From Rotaria macrura (Eukaryota; Rotifera; Eurotatoria; Philodinida; Philodinidae), in contig OENT01000027.1 in assembly GCA_900239685.1 (NCBI GenBank), positions 1-64,000 on the forward strand: a DNA stretch of 64,000 nucleotides. The letters are read 5' to 3'. The notes below the pieces were generated by a model. That model did no database searches. It was not told the origin of the DNA and worked only from the letters and a program-made list of their open reading frames with translations. Positions 35,812 to 48,300 of this stretch are shown here, piece by piece. Position 1 is the first letter of the stretch, and each line of letters opens with the position of its first letter. The position numbers and the translations under genes are program-made.

Positions 35812-37029
35812 TTTAGAATTTTTATTGATATTGATATTCGAATGTTCGATACCGTTGTGACTGAAACAGTGGACTGTATTTTTTAACATAATCATGAATA
35901 ATAATAAAAGAAAAGTTTTCTATGAAACAGAATCTATCTTGGAATTAATCACAATTGAATGTGAAAACTTGATCTCACTTGAATGTAATGTTTTTTTTTC
36001 AAATTTCTAACTCATATTAGATTCTCCAGAATAGAATGAACACATACATGAATAAAATGGTAAAATTAACGTTTTAAAACGTTGCTTGGATTAAAAAACA
36101 AATGCGAAAGAACTATTAAGATGTTTAGATGTGAAAATGGAATGAGAGGGGACACTTACGCTGACTACATAGATAATAGTCAAGAAAAAAAATCCGTTAG
36201 ATATATACTTGTAACAGAAAAAGACGAGTACAATGATGAATGACTGAAAATCAGAAGAAAAGAAAACAACATCCGTTTAACCTGAATATAATCATATCGA
36301 TTGGAAGAAAATTCTTATGAATTTGTTGTAATTTATGTAAATTATATTGTTCCAGTTGCTACCTGTGCATGGTTTTTTTTGTCTAATATTGTTAAAATAA
36401 AAGCATCGAATTCATTTTCTATTCTCTGCTTTGATCGCGTCAATGACAGAATTGACGAATAAGACAAAAAAAAGAAAAGAAAAAATATAAAAGTACCTTT
36501 TGATTTCCATTGATTTTGATTTTTTGATCTTCTACTATGAATTTATTCGATTCTCAATCATTATCTAAAACGAGAATTTGAATACAGTGTATTACTAACA
36601 AAGTTACCAAAATGTATTGTGCGTTTAGTTATGTGTATAGGTATGACAACATTTCGAAATGCTATTAACGCTAAATTTCCGATCTGAGTGTTAGATTAAA
36701 AAATCTTCTCTCTATATTTTTATTTTCCAAAACAGCATTCTCTAATTATGCTAAAGAACTAGAAAAAATCTGAATTTACTTCGAAGAAAGCATGGTGACA
36801 TGGAAAACTTCTTCACTTCAGTAAGAGAAGAGAAGAAAAGGAAAGACGAATATGTTTATATGTATCGTACGTATCACCTTAGTACGGTAAGAAAACAGAA
36901 CAAAGAAAAAAGGGAAAACATTATATAACTGAATCATACTATAACATATGTATTCATTAAAGGAGGCTATGTATTACATTCAAACAGTGACTAATCATCA
37001 TATTTGTCATTATTATTAATATTATTATT
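35812..37029. other. Upstream flank of the pantothenate kinase gene
   Basis: No separate gene supported. It contains the possible additional 5' exon noted for the kinase and AT-rich sequence otherwise. Confidence 0.5.
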
Positions 37030-37251
37030 ATGAACAGAACACTTCTTCATGATGATGCGACACGCTGTTTTTGGTGGTGTTTTCTTTGGATTTGTGTATT
37101 GGTTCTAAGTAGTATAGATGGAAAAAGTAATCAACTCAATTCAACATACTTCACTATGCTGTCTCATGAAGAAGTAAATCTTAGAAATAAAATCAATTAT
37201 TTTCTTTTCAGTACTAACCTTATGCCCAGATTGATACTGTTTAAAAAATAA
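37030..37251 (+). CDS. Possible short secreted protein or first exon
   Basis: An ATG at 37030 opens 73 codons. The N-terminus is signal-peptide-like (CFWWCFLWICVLVLSSIDG) followed by a polar stretch (KSNQLNSTYFTMLSHEE). A GTAAAT donor and a TTTTCTTTTCAG acceptor within the frame could excise about 40 bp, but the joined frame then stops at once. It may be the first exon of an undetected gene. No family recognised. Confidence 0.25.
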   Translation: MNRTLLHDDATRCFWWCFLWICVLVLSSIDGKSNQLNSTYFTMLSHEEVNLRNKINYFLFSTNLMPRLILFKK

Positions 37252-37495
37252 TGGGCTTTTTTTGTGTTTTAATATACACATGGGTCATCAAACAAAGTTT
37301 GACGATATGAATGGAATTCGTATGTGATTATATTTATCAACATGACGTAGCTCACTGTGAGTCTTGTATATTTTAGTGATCTTAGAGGGAAAAAAAATAT
37401 GTATCTACATACCAATGACACTATCATTAACGATCGCCCTTTGTCATGTAGCATATGCAGCTGAATAAATAACGTAAGGTCTTATCTGCTACAGA

Positions 37496-37516
37496 TATAT
37501 ATATATATATATATAC
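37496..37516. repeat. (AT)n microsatellite
   Basis: About ten AT dinucleotides directly precede the perfect palindrome at 37527. Confidence 0.9.
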
Positions 37517-37526
37517 AATACATGGC

Positions 37527-37558
37527 AAATCTCAGTGATATTAATATCACTGAGATTT
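37527..37558. repeat. Perfect 32-bp palindrome
   Basis: The half-site AAATCTCAGTGATATT is followed immediately by its exact reverse complement, with no spacer. It could form a cruciform or be a dimeric protein-binding site. No adjacent gene explains it. Confidence 0.85.
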
Positions 37559-39683
37559 CACTCACTGAAATACGCATAGTGGGATGCTCACGTAGATAGG
37601 TAAATAGAGCGTGTGAATTTGGATTTATGTTTCCTTCTATACACATATGTATCTATTCTTTTTTTCACCCACATACATACCTATCTACCCACCTACACCA
37701 TTAAAAAATCCCTCAGGAAACTAAACCAAAAATATGTATTCATCGAGTATTAAACAAACATAGGTTTATGAATTATTCATGGGACATAAACACTTTTACC
37801 AAATATGGTGAGGATAATAGACAGTTTTTCCGTTTATGATTGGAAAGAAATTGACTTCGCAGTCATTCTATGCTTTTTATATTTTTCAAGCTAATCCTAT
37901 TATAGATTCTATTTTCAGCTTTTTTTCTATGTTCCAATCTCATTTTGAAAATTGAAAAATCTTCTGAAAAGACAAATATATTGTTGGGATTAGTATCTAG
38001 CATGCTGTTTAAATATTGTCACTGCCGTTCATTGTATAACGCACATATTAACAACAGCATAAATAGTGCTTATTTATTATTATTTAATCGAGATAGGGTA
38101 CACTCATTGCAAATGGGCTGACTTAACCAGGACTCTTTCACCCCACCCCACCTAACCCCTTCACCCAGAATTTCAGCTTATGGATAGAATTTCTCGATAT
38201 ATAAAATCATGCATTCAAAGTAATCTTCCGATTTCTGAAATTAGTAAGTATCAAAAACACTAATGAGTTTATCTCATGAGTTAGTGGTAGTGAAATATGT
38301 GCTACAGAATAAATCGTTAACTACTATTATCGACTAATGTCACGATTGCCATCAATTCATAGACATATTTCAAGTGCTCATTAACGCTACAAAAAATGGC
38401 AATAGAAATCCTACTATCTTCAACGACCTGTACACATCCATTTTCAAAGATGAAATTGGTTAAAACAACTGTCCACGAGTCTATGACTCACAATGATTAG
38501 AGAAATCGCTGCATTTTTCCTATTCAATGAACATGATACAGATATAAATTTCAAAAAACTCATAAGTAGTGTCGCACGGATTCATGAAAGTAGTTGAATC
38601 ATGCTAAAATAATGATGATGATTGTTTTTTTCACGACATTCGATTATTTTTTGATTGCTGATTACTAGTTTATCCACGTTGACAAGTGAGTATAAATTTC
38701 GGCAGAAAAACATTATAAATCACTAAAATACGGACTTGGTAGTTGCAACAGAAAATTTTAGCATTCGTTTCAGTAGATGCCCAACAATATCCTATGTTAG
38801 TCAGAAGCAGCTGCTCGGGATCATCGAGAAAATACGAAAATTTTCCAGTCGAAATGATACTTCCTTTTCCCGACGATCTCCCTCGTTTCTCTACAGTATA
38901 GAATGACATTTTTCGTATTGTTTTGTCGGTTACTATAGTATTGATTCTCTGGAATTATTCATTGATATGGGTATAAAATTGATGCGCTTACGCAATTGGT
39001 AAGATTCCTCACTTCTGTTTGTACTTTGATTTTTAGCAAAACCTGAGTTACCTATAGGAGCATAATATGTATCTGAACAAGGTCATGAAAGACAAAGGGA
39101 GTGACGGGGTTGAGCCACACACTCCCCCTATTTTTCTGGTGGCGCTACTAGTCGTTTCGTTTTGTATTTTAGATATGTACAAATTTTGATAATGTAGTTT
39201 GCGACACAGATACTATGATAATTAGTATTGATAAAACATTTATTCATTTTAATGTTGCAACATGTATATGACAAGTATCCGTACAACCGTTGAAAATACA
39301 AGGTACACAAATTAACTTTTTATTTCTGTAGGAAAAATGACTTTTTCATTGTTTTTGACTACTGCTGTGACCCTAGAGACAAGAGTTTATCCGATATTTC
39401 AAAACAGAACAAAGGATTTATGCCCCGTTAAAAACTGATAGTCACTTTTTCTACAGTGCACCTATGTTCCATTTCTATACATGTATACTTATGTATCTAT
39501 TTACCTACCTACCTACCTATCTATCTATCTATCTTAGAAGCTGATTATGTATATTTTATTGAGAGAGGTCTTTGTGATAACGTCACCGAAATTTTTCATG
39601 CGTTCGATATATGGATACAAATTAGTTGTTTTCCATTTGTATCAAGTTTATCTCGACATAAACCCTGATGCATGCATCTGACA
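37559..39683. other. Intergenic stretch with a (CTAC/CTAT)n microsatellite
   Basis: No supported gene. Tetranucleotide repeats CTAC then CTAT lie at about 39498-39535. A minus-strand frame 38670-38909 (FSYFLDDPEQLLLTNIGYCW) is mildly coding-like, but no family or exon partner was found. Confidence 0.45.
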
Positions 39684-40008
39684 CATGCCTCCGAATAGAT
39701 CGGATCGGATCGGATCCGATCAATCTTCCAATGTCAATCAGATTTCGGTGGATAGACCTATAAACGGATCCGATGGATGAATCCTAGTTTATCCATTGGG
39801 TACAAGTTAGTAATTTGAGACATTTCTATTGGCAAGTCAACAGCTCACGTTAGGAATCTGTCAAATTTTTATAGTAGCATCGGATAAAATCCGCTGCTAG
39901 GGACACCAAAGTCATTCAGTCTCATGGATTTTGTTGACTTTATAGAAAAACCCTAGATAATTCGATTGGATTCCGACCAGATTGGATCATCGGAATAATT
40001 CTCATGGG
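39684..40008. mobile_element. Degenerate copy of the GGATCCGAT-rich CCCAGG-type foldback
   Basis: It carries the same GGATCGGATCCGAT words as the element at 16280-16628. Its right end (CGGAATAATTCTCATGGG) corresponds to the right end of that copy (CGGAATGATTCTCCTGAG). The left end is not clear, so this copy may be old or truncated. Inverted pairing is weaker than in the other copies. Confidence 0.5.
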
Positions 40009-40803
40009 AAGTACAGATAGAAACAAACCATTGTTAGCCATGATGAAAAGTAGATATACGAGAAGTTTGTTTCCAATGTAAACTTGTCATAATCATATTT
40101 AATCTATCCATGTATCAGGGATCAATTTTATTTAACATAACATCATATTTTTTGGTTTCTATGAATTTCAAGTAGTATAAATTGACATGTGATTTTCGAT
40201 ACGAGATGATTCGCATTCAAATGCAATGAATTTTGAAATGAAAAACGATGATCATTTACAAGTAATAAATTTAATACATACAATATCATGTATCGATTGT
40301 ATATGATATAATCTTCAAAGTCGAATCTGAAAATAAAAATGAAGATTAAAAACAAAAATTCAATTATTCTCTATTGTGTAGCTTGTTTTTTTTTCATGAG
40401 AGAATATTGTTAAAAGTAATTTTTTATTGTCACGTGAACAAATAAAAAATCAAACATTCAAATGAGTGAGCAAATAGAGTCCAGTAATGAATGCGATGAT
40501 AAATTAAAAATAGAATAGTATTCATATAGATCTTTTTGATGAAATACTCAAATATAAGCCATTGTAGTTTTGTGTCAATACTAATCAATATGTCTCTTGA
40601 GAAACCTAAGTCAATACTTGGAGAAAGATAAAATCTTTATCTTATGAGAAAACAATAACTTGAAGAAAATGTTAATCAGTAGTTTATTACATTCTTTTCA
40701 TTAGAAAGTTTTACTAGTTGTTTTTTTTTAAATAAAAAAAAACAAAACAAAACAAAACAAAAAAATGACGTAGTTTTACTACAAGCATAATCACAAACAT
40801 TGA

Positions 40804-42018
40804 TTATTTTTGCTCTTGGTCTTGTTCAATCGAATATTGTTTAAGTATCATCAATCGATATTCATCCCATGCGTTTGCTTTCAAATTTTCTCGAATTGCT
40901 TCAAAAAATGCATGATAGTGATACAGATTATGAATCGTAATCAAAGTTCGTCCAAGCAACTCTTTTGTTTGTATGAGATGATAAACATATGCTTGCGTAT
41001 AATTTTCACAAGCATAACAATGACAATCCGACAAAAGTGATTGTTTACCGTTTGCATATTGTTTCGAATTAATATTATACTCTGTACCATACGTATTTGA
41101 CGACATTTTATCACTATATCGAAATGTTAGGATTATGAAACGATCAGAAATATGAGCAACATAGGAGCCGGAAAAAAGATCTAAACCTAAATCGATACCA
41201 TGTATTACATTATCTGGTCGCCAAAGAAGGGGCATAGTATATAAAAGATTTTTGTGTTCAATTAGTTTCGTTTGTGCTTCTTCAATGAATGATTTAAATT
41301 TATTAATATCAATTGTTTCTGTTGATGCACCATAGGCATGAAAACCTTCAAAACTAATACCAAATATATTTTTTTCATTTTTTGATATGAGACTAAGAAT
41401 ATCATTCAAATATAATTGTCTGTGACGTTTATCTTGTCCACCAACAAGTGGAATAATTATATTTGGTGGTAATGTTTGTTCTTCTAATGAATTTTCCAAG
41501 AAACGTCGACTTCTTTCACGATCTTTAACTAAACGTTTATCTGTACTTTTATCCACAGGTGTATCACCATCGAACATTGTTTCATATATTGTTGGTTGAA
41601 CAAGTTTAATTAATTTTTTAAATCGATCTATATTCAATTCTTGTCGTCCTGACTTTGCCCATACGCTTGAATAAAGATTTCCATTACCACCTGGACGTAG
41701 TTCAACAAGAGAATCATGAAATGGACAATAGATGGGATATTTTAGACGAGCAAAATTCGCGTAAGAACCCATATTTTCGAGATTTTTCATTGATTCAACT
41801 AAACTACCAAGTGGAATTTCAAGCAGACGAGTTACATTATCAGGTAGAAGATCATAAGTTACATCGGGCACAACACCGGAACGTACATAGAGCATAGCTG
41901 CAGGTGTTTCAATAATTTTGGGTATTGTTGAAAATGCTAATTCACCGAGACGAGCAGCATTTGTCGTTGTTGCCGTTGAATTTGAAAACGATATTGTTTT
42001 AAATGTAATATTAGCCAT
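40804..42018 (-). CDS. QTRT2: Queuine tRNA-ribosyltransferase accessory subunit 2
   Basis: Non-catalytic partner of QTRT1 in the enzyme that swaps guanine-34 for queuine in tRNAs with GUN anticodons; in animals the complex is cytosolic and mitochondria-associated. Single exon of 404 residues, close to human QTRT2 (about 415). The TGT-type barrel is visible (GVVPDVTYDLLPDN, VWAKSGRQELNIDRFKKLI, NVIHGIDLGLDLFSGSYVAH). The zinc site is complete: C332, C334, C337 and H363 (CHCYAC...H), with the same 26-residue C-to-H spacing I recall for the human protein. The start MANITFKTISFS is the only reasonable ATG. Lack of introns contrasts with its multi-exon neighbours, but no poly(A) tail or duplication marks it as a retrocopy. 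Confidence 0.93.
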   Translation of the reverse strand: MANITFKTISFSNSTATTTNAARLGELAFSTIPKIIETPAAMLYVRSGVVPDVTYDLLPDNVTRLLEIPLGSLVESMKNLENMGSYANFARLKYPIYCPFHDSLVELRPGGNGNLYSSVWAKSGRQELNIDRFKKLIKLVQPTIYETMFDGDTPVDKSTDKRLVKDRERSRRFLENSLEEQTLPPNIIIPLVGGQDKRHRQLYLNDILSLISKNEKNIFGISFEGFHAYGASTETIDINKFKSFIEEAQTKLIEHKNLLYTMPLLWRPDNVIHGIDLGLDLFSGSYVAHISDRFIILTFRYSDKMSSNTYGTEYNINSKQYANGKQSLLSDCHCYACENYTQAYVYHLIQTKELLGRTLITIHNLYHYHAFFEAIRENLKANAWDEYRLMILKQYSIEQDQEQK

Positions 42019-44630
42019 CTGAAGTAGAATAAATTGAATGAATAAAATAAAAATGATGCAAATTTAGAAAGCTAACCAACGTGTTATACATAACGAAATC
42101 GAGTCTTTATTCGACATTATTTTTTGCAACTCGAAATCTATGTTACTATTGATTGAAGATATTCATTCAATACAGTAGGTAACTTTAGTCGATAGTATCT
42201 ATTAGAATTACAACTTACACATGTATATTTTTTCTTTAGACATTATTTCTGTGTCATATTCATTCATTCGAGACAACAGAAAAGGAAATAGTAAATGAAA
42301 AGCATGTTTATTTTCGATCGAGAATGATCATATGAAAAAAGATATAACTTTACTTTTCAATACAGTTTCATGATTGAGAATTTCAATAAAGTGCTCATAG
42401 TGCTTGGTGATGACTTTCTTATTCGACTGGATTCGACGTGTATCAGTTGATTGAAGTTCAACAGTATCAAAACAATTGGGGTTATACTTGTTGAACAACA
42501 TGAAATAATATTATGACACAAGAAAGCAACTAGCACTTTGCTGAAATATATACAAGGAGTATAAGATTATATGGAATCAAATTTTGAACCGAGAGAACAT
42601 TTGAAACTATTGGGAAAATACTTACATTAAAAATGATAGTTAGAAATTAATAACGTACTTTTTATTTTTCTGATGATTTTTATTCAGCGTCCTCATATTA
42701 TTGTTCGATCTTCTTGACATCACACCATTTTCTTTGTCCTTGATGACAAAGATTAAAGATTTATGCATCAAATTCCATGAAATAAGATGTTCAAATCGAC
42801 TAATAGTATATGATATAATTTAGTTATTGAAGTAGATAAAAGATTATATTTTCGTATATTCGATAATGGTAGTCATAGATAGTATGTTGTGCAAAGAAAA
42901 TTGAAACAAAACGAAGAACAATATTTCAGCAGGTATTTGATAGATCAAATTATTCACATCCTCTGTTGGATTGGACATTTGGTGAGTACAAATACTCTGC
43001 ATAAAAGAGGTCGCTCATCTCAAGGATAGATTTCCTTTAATCTCTTGATGAACTAGAATAGAAATGTATTATGATATCGAGATCTTTAATTATGCTTTTG
43101 TATTATTTCTTCATTTTTAAGGATGCATTTCGTACTCGGTTATTAAACATCTTTAGACCGATTCAAGTATCAATATGCGTTTATTGCTCATTCACGTATA
43201 ATTCTGTCACCAAATAGAAAGATTTTCTTGAGCAGCGATAGTTATTGATACGAGTTAAAAACCTAGTTTAATATTTCTTCATAGTGATTCAAGTATGCTT
43301 CATGAGTCGAATGTTTAATCAAGTCAATTCTGTAATTCAGCAGACGATTTTTATTCGAATTTCGAATTTCAACGTTACTACTCAAACTTTAATTGAACGA
43401 GTTTACAATAGTAGGATCATGAATATTTCTTTTTCGTAGGAGAATATCACGCAAAATATGATATTTGGAAAGTCTTCAAGCATCTAACATAAACAATAGT
43501 AATCTAGGTAAATCTTCAATATGCCTACCAATATTTTATACTGAGAACAAAAGCATTATTGTCACAATACCTCTGTCGCTATTGTATTGACTGAATGCTG
43601 ACGAGTCATGAATAACTATTGTCGAGCTGATGTGTATGGTTAATTGATAACAGTATACTTGCATATTAAAGTTTATTTTCAATTAGCCATAAAACAACAA
43701 CAAATATGACGACACTAACAACTTCAGTGGAATAATTGAAATCAAAAGCAAATTAGAACTAAGTTCGACGACTCTGTTCGTTGTCCTTATTCATGAATAC
43801 TAAAATATCGATAACTTCTATTTAATTGTTTGCTTTCGATAACTTACTTGCTTGAATCTTGAAAAATTTTGTTTTATTCTTGAATGACAAACTCATATGT
43901 GTGTGTATTCGACTTATACTTGCTACTTTACGGCCAACAACACACAGTCACATTCACATTCTGAAATTAAATTACTAGTAAATCATTAAACTATTTAACC
44001 TGTATTCTCTAAAAATAGATTGAGTTTGTTTTCCTTGCATTATTGATACCATTATGAAATTATGAGAGAACAATTTTCATCATTTCATCTTAGAAAAGGA
44101 AATTTCATTGTGTAGCTTGTCAAGAACTGATTTCAGAAAATGATTTTCATTCAATTTCTATAATAAGTCTCGTATGATAAATAGAAAAATGGATCCTAAA
44201 CACACATAGTCAATTTTGCCATGTTCTATTTGTACTTTATGTAAAACATAAACATAGAAATATTTGAAGTTCAAGAATTATGGAATACGAACCATGCATT
44301 GAAAAGATAGAAAATAATATTTTTTTGAATTCTACTCAAAATGAAATTGATTTGATGCGTACAATTACCAATACTGAAATGATTGATTCAAGTTTAGTAA
44401 TGAAAATTTATTTGATATTATCAGACAAATTCAACTTATTCAAAGCATTCTTATAGTCTTTATTATACATAATAATAAGAATATTAGAAACAAATATTTT
44501 GCTTATTCTAGCTTAGTCAGATTAAAATGTTTAGTGAACGTTGAATTTTATGATTGTTGTGTTTTCTTCTTAAAAAAGAAAGCATCAAGATGAATTCACA
44601 GTAATTATGGATGAAATAAATGTAATTAGT
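42019..44630. other. Intergenic stretch
   Basis: 2.6 kb between QTRT2 and the next minus-strand gene. I see no gene, RNA or repeat that I can support. Confidence 0.6.
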
Positions 44631-45377
44631 TTAGCCATTAGAATGTTTTTTAGAATTGTTGAATGTATAGTTTCCTGTATTGGAATTAGTTGATATACCC
44701 AATGCTTGTCGTAAGCGAGTTAGTGGTCGTGCATGTTGTTTCCGGGCTTGCTCCATATATATCATGGCTTTGAACGCACGCACTTCATTATCGTCAACAT
44801 CACATGCAAAACGTCTCGATTCTAGCCGGCCTTTCTCATGACTAACGTTAGTATTGGATACGAGATCATTAGCTAACGCAGACCATTGCGCATCCAATGG
44901 TTTCAATAAATAATTGGTATTACTCTCGGATGATTGTCTGATTCGTGATTGCGAAAGTTTTTTTGATGAAAAAGACTTTGTTTGCCGATCATTGCTATTC
45001 GATAAATCAACACTAGATGGACAGGAACGGGCGCCTGCACCACTACTTGTCGAACTCGGATTTGATGGACTTAGAAGAAAATAGGTTGTTGTTGACGAAC
45101 TACGACGAAGTGGTGGTGGTGCTGAAAGTCGATCAGAAGTCGTAGGTGCAGGTATTGAACTTGTATTTGGAAATGTCAATGTTGATGTCAGTGGTGCTGA
45201 TGATGATGACGATGACGGAGATGGTAAGGATAAACGATTAATTGTTTGTTCAAGAAAATGAATTCGATCTAAGAGAAGACTATTAAAATTCGTTAATAAT
45301 TCTTCACGAAGACGAGCTAAGCGTAATTGTGTTTCTCGATCAACACATAGTGAATTATTACAACATCCATTCGCCAT
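44631..45377 (-). CDS. Serine-rich protein with helical N- and C-terminal regions, unknown function
   Basis: Single exon. The ATG at 45377 sits in a good context (AACCATGG), giving 248 residues. Residues about 1-50 form a cysteine-containing start and an amphipathic helix (ETQLRLARLREELLTNFNS, LLLDRIHFLEQTINRL), likely a short coiled coil. The middle is low-complexity Ser/Pro/Thr (PSPSSSSSSAPLTS, SSTSSGAGARSCPSS). The C-terminal third is better ordered (LDAQWSALANDLVSN, VRAFKAMIYMEQARKQHARP, LTRLRQALGIS). No signal peptide or membrane segment. I do not recognise it. A disordered scaffold or regulatory protein is a guess. The 5' flank (45530-45660) is purine-rich with CACACA runs. Confidence 0.7.
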   Translation of the reverse strand: MANGCCNNSLCVDRETQLRLARLREELLTNFNSLLLDRIHFLEQTINRLSLPSPSSSSSSAPLTSTLTFPNTSSIPAPTTSDRLSAPPPLRRSSSTTTYFLLSPSNPSSTSSGAGARSCPSSVDLSNSNDRQTKSFSSKKLSQSRIRQSSESNTNYLLKPLDAQWSALANDLVSNTNVSHEKGRLESRRFACDVDDNEVRAFKAMIYMEQARKQHARPLTRLRQALGISTNSNTGNYTFNNSKKHSNG

Positions 45378-48300
45378 GGTTTTTGATTTAATAAATAAAT
45401 GCACTGGTACTTGTTAGACAATACTTGATTCGTTGAAAGCAATCGTGGAGTGTTCAGCGACTATGTAGAATATTCTCTTGTGCGCCTGACTATGTGTGTT
45501 TAATGGAAATTTCTGACGATCTAAAACAGAAAGACAGAGAGAGACGCACACATACACACACAGAGTAAGACACAATTAAAAATGATCACCAGCAAGACAA
45601 CATAGGAGAAGGAACGACAAGAAAGAAGATGTTGGAAAAGGGAGAAGAGAAAGCCTGTGAATAAGTGAAAGGAAGACAGAGCTAATGGTTTAGATTAAAT
45701 CATTTGTAGTGCTTGTATGTTCCTCCTGTGTTTTTTCATTTCTACTGACTCACCGTGTATGTTCCATTGAAGTTGTTGTCATTTGTGCTCCGTATTCACA
45801 AACACTCATTCGAACTGCCATGCACGACATTAGTTTTTATTCAATGGGACATTACTCTTTCTCTTTATCTATTTATTTACTTCACTCCCACATTATTTGA
45901 GAAAGTAAAACATGTTGAGATAAATAGCAGCGAATTTTGTTTCGGTTTATTCGAAATACCATAAAAACTGCATATGTGTGTGATCTGTCACTTTCACTTA
46001 TACTATTGACTTCTATTTAAATTAGGAACAAAAAGAAGATAAAAACTCTCTAGCAAATGTCAAATAAGATGAGAAGATTGACAATAAATGAGTTAATATA
46101 AAAAAAAAAGAATTGAACTCGTGTAGGTTTCTTTTTTGTGAAGAAATAAGGAATCAACATATTAAAACATGTAAAGCATCCTTCATATTTTCTTTCGATA
46201 CAGAGAGTAAGTTCTGCAAATAATAGTACCCGAAAAAATGATCTCATTGTATAGAACAAATATATATATTATGTTCATATGATCATCGATGGACTGAGTA
46301 CAGAGAAGTAGTTTCAATTATATTTCTACCGGAAGTACGATTACTTGGTGTTTTATTGAGTTTCTACTTTATTCAAAGTAACCTATCTTATGTAGTAGTA
46401 TAGGTGGAAATTTGATCATGTTTTTGCATTTGTGCATGATTATTAAAGTCTACTATGAGGAAGAACAAAATAAAGCCAAGCATTTTAAAGTTAATTCTAT
46501 TAATTCTATAGTATGAAGATAAACCCTCACAATCTGCTGTGTTATTATTGTATTGCAGCAACATGTTTTCTTTATATAATAATCTCCTATGTAATGTTAT
46601 GTGTAACAGATCGCCTTATGAATCACATTCATTGTAATTTTTTTTACATTGGAGAACGATAAATTTTCCTGATCATGATACACTTCAAAAATGAGTACAA
46701 AGAGGCATCTCGGGATTTAGACTAAAGAATAGAGGCTTGCGTGCTGTTGATGAACAATAGTAAATTAGAAAGGGAAGCTTCGTAGGACAAAAAAAATGTT
46801 CTTCGATGGATTTTTTTGTTAGAATAGGAAAAAAAAGTAGAGATGAAAAGAAAGAATTTAAGCATAAAATCCTTCTCTTAAAACAATGAAATTTATTTCT
46901 GTTTGCCACTTATTTGAAATATCATAGTAAAATAGAATCGATCTTTACGCAATCCGTCATAGAAATCATTGAAAGGAAAAGAACGTAGAATAATCTTAAT
47001 TAAAATATGTTCTTTCCTCGAATAAAATAAAAATAGAAATTCATTATGAATACGTGCCAATAGTTGCTAATTATCTTAGAAGCATTAAATTTCATGAATC
47101 CTATGAAGAACTGAAGAACTAATATTCAATTCGCTCAATAAAACATCATAGAAAATATGTACTAGTGTAGAAGAATTCATTATTTCAATAAAGCGTTTAC
47201 CTATAGAATGCATTTCATACAAAATATTGCCACTGAAGATAGTGCAAGTGTGAAAAATATATGTGTCCTATTAAATATTTGTTCTTTTAATAAAGTTTCG
47301 TAAACATCTATTAGGGAACAACAACAAAATAGTCAATTTGTTAAATGTAGGTTTTTTCCTAGCTTATCATAAAATAAATTAATTCGTTGTGATATTTTGA
47401 TAACAATGTTTGGATGTCCAACCGGGTTATTTATCTAAGTAATTGATGGAAACTTACAAGATCTTATTGAGTTCAATCTAACGGAACTCGATTGGTAAAG
47501 GAAATTTTCCTCCTATCAGTTGACATTGTGCTCAGCTTAGAGAAAATTTCATTGTTTAAAAATACCTAAATTGCTTGGAAATTGATGTATAGATTTCCTT
47601 AACAGAAGATAAAAACAAACAAGAAAAACATGTAATTCAGATATTGTCTACAAACTTTTTAAACAAGTCTTTAGTCAATCAACAGTATTACGAAGTTAAT
47701 TTTTGAAGAGCAAGTTAAGTAGAATCTAAATTAATCTATAGTGAGTGTGACTCAAACGATTGTAACTCAAAACCTTACCGAATAAATTAAGTAGATTGTC
47801 TCAATCAATCCGGATTTGGAAGCTTCAAATACTAAATCTTATTTAGTTATCTTTACGTTCTCGAATATTCTATTTCTAGATATAAAATACGTATATCTGA
47901 TTAATTAAATCAAGCTAAAACAAGCACACGCACATACCAATAAAGAATATTCGAATGAACTTTAATATCATGAAAAATTTCTACACGACACGAACTACTG
48001 TTTGTATCGTTCTCTTTCTATTGACATAGACTCTTCACTGAAATATTGTTCGATTGGATGACAGTCTGAATTTATAGATTTTATTAAATATTACTAGACT
48101 ACATAGGTGTAAGCAAATAAAAATGGGAAGTCACAGTTGATAGGGGGCAATAATTGACATGAAATGAAACATGTAAACTACATAATAATCAGCTAGTCCA
48201 ATGAGTGAATTCCAATTTAGTCAATCATGAGGTGTTTGTATCAAGTTCAGAGAATCGATAAAATGGTGTAAAGTTGACTATGAATACAGGACAGACGATA

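Noticed and set aside
38670-38909. 79-residue minus-strand frame with mild coding look
   Set aside because: No family, partner exon or regulatory context. A donor-like GTCCGT inside it leads nowhere.
40735-40775. A-rich and CAAAA repeats after QTRT2 as a retrocopy tail
   Set aside because: The A-run lies on the plus strand while the gene is on the minus strand, so it cannot be the poly(A) of a QTRT2 retrocopy. No duplication was found.
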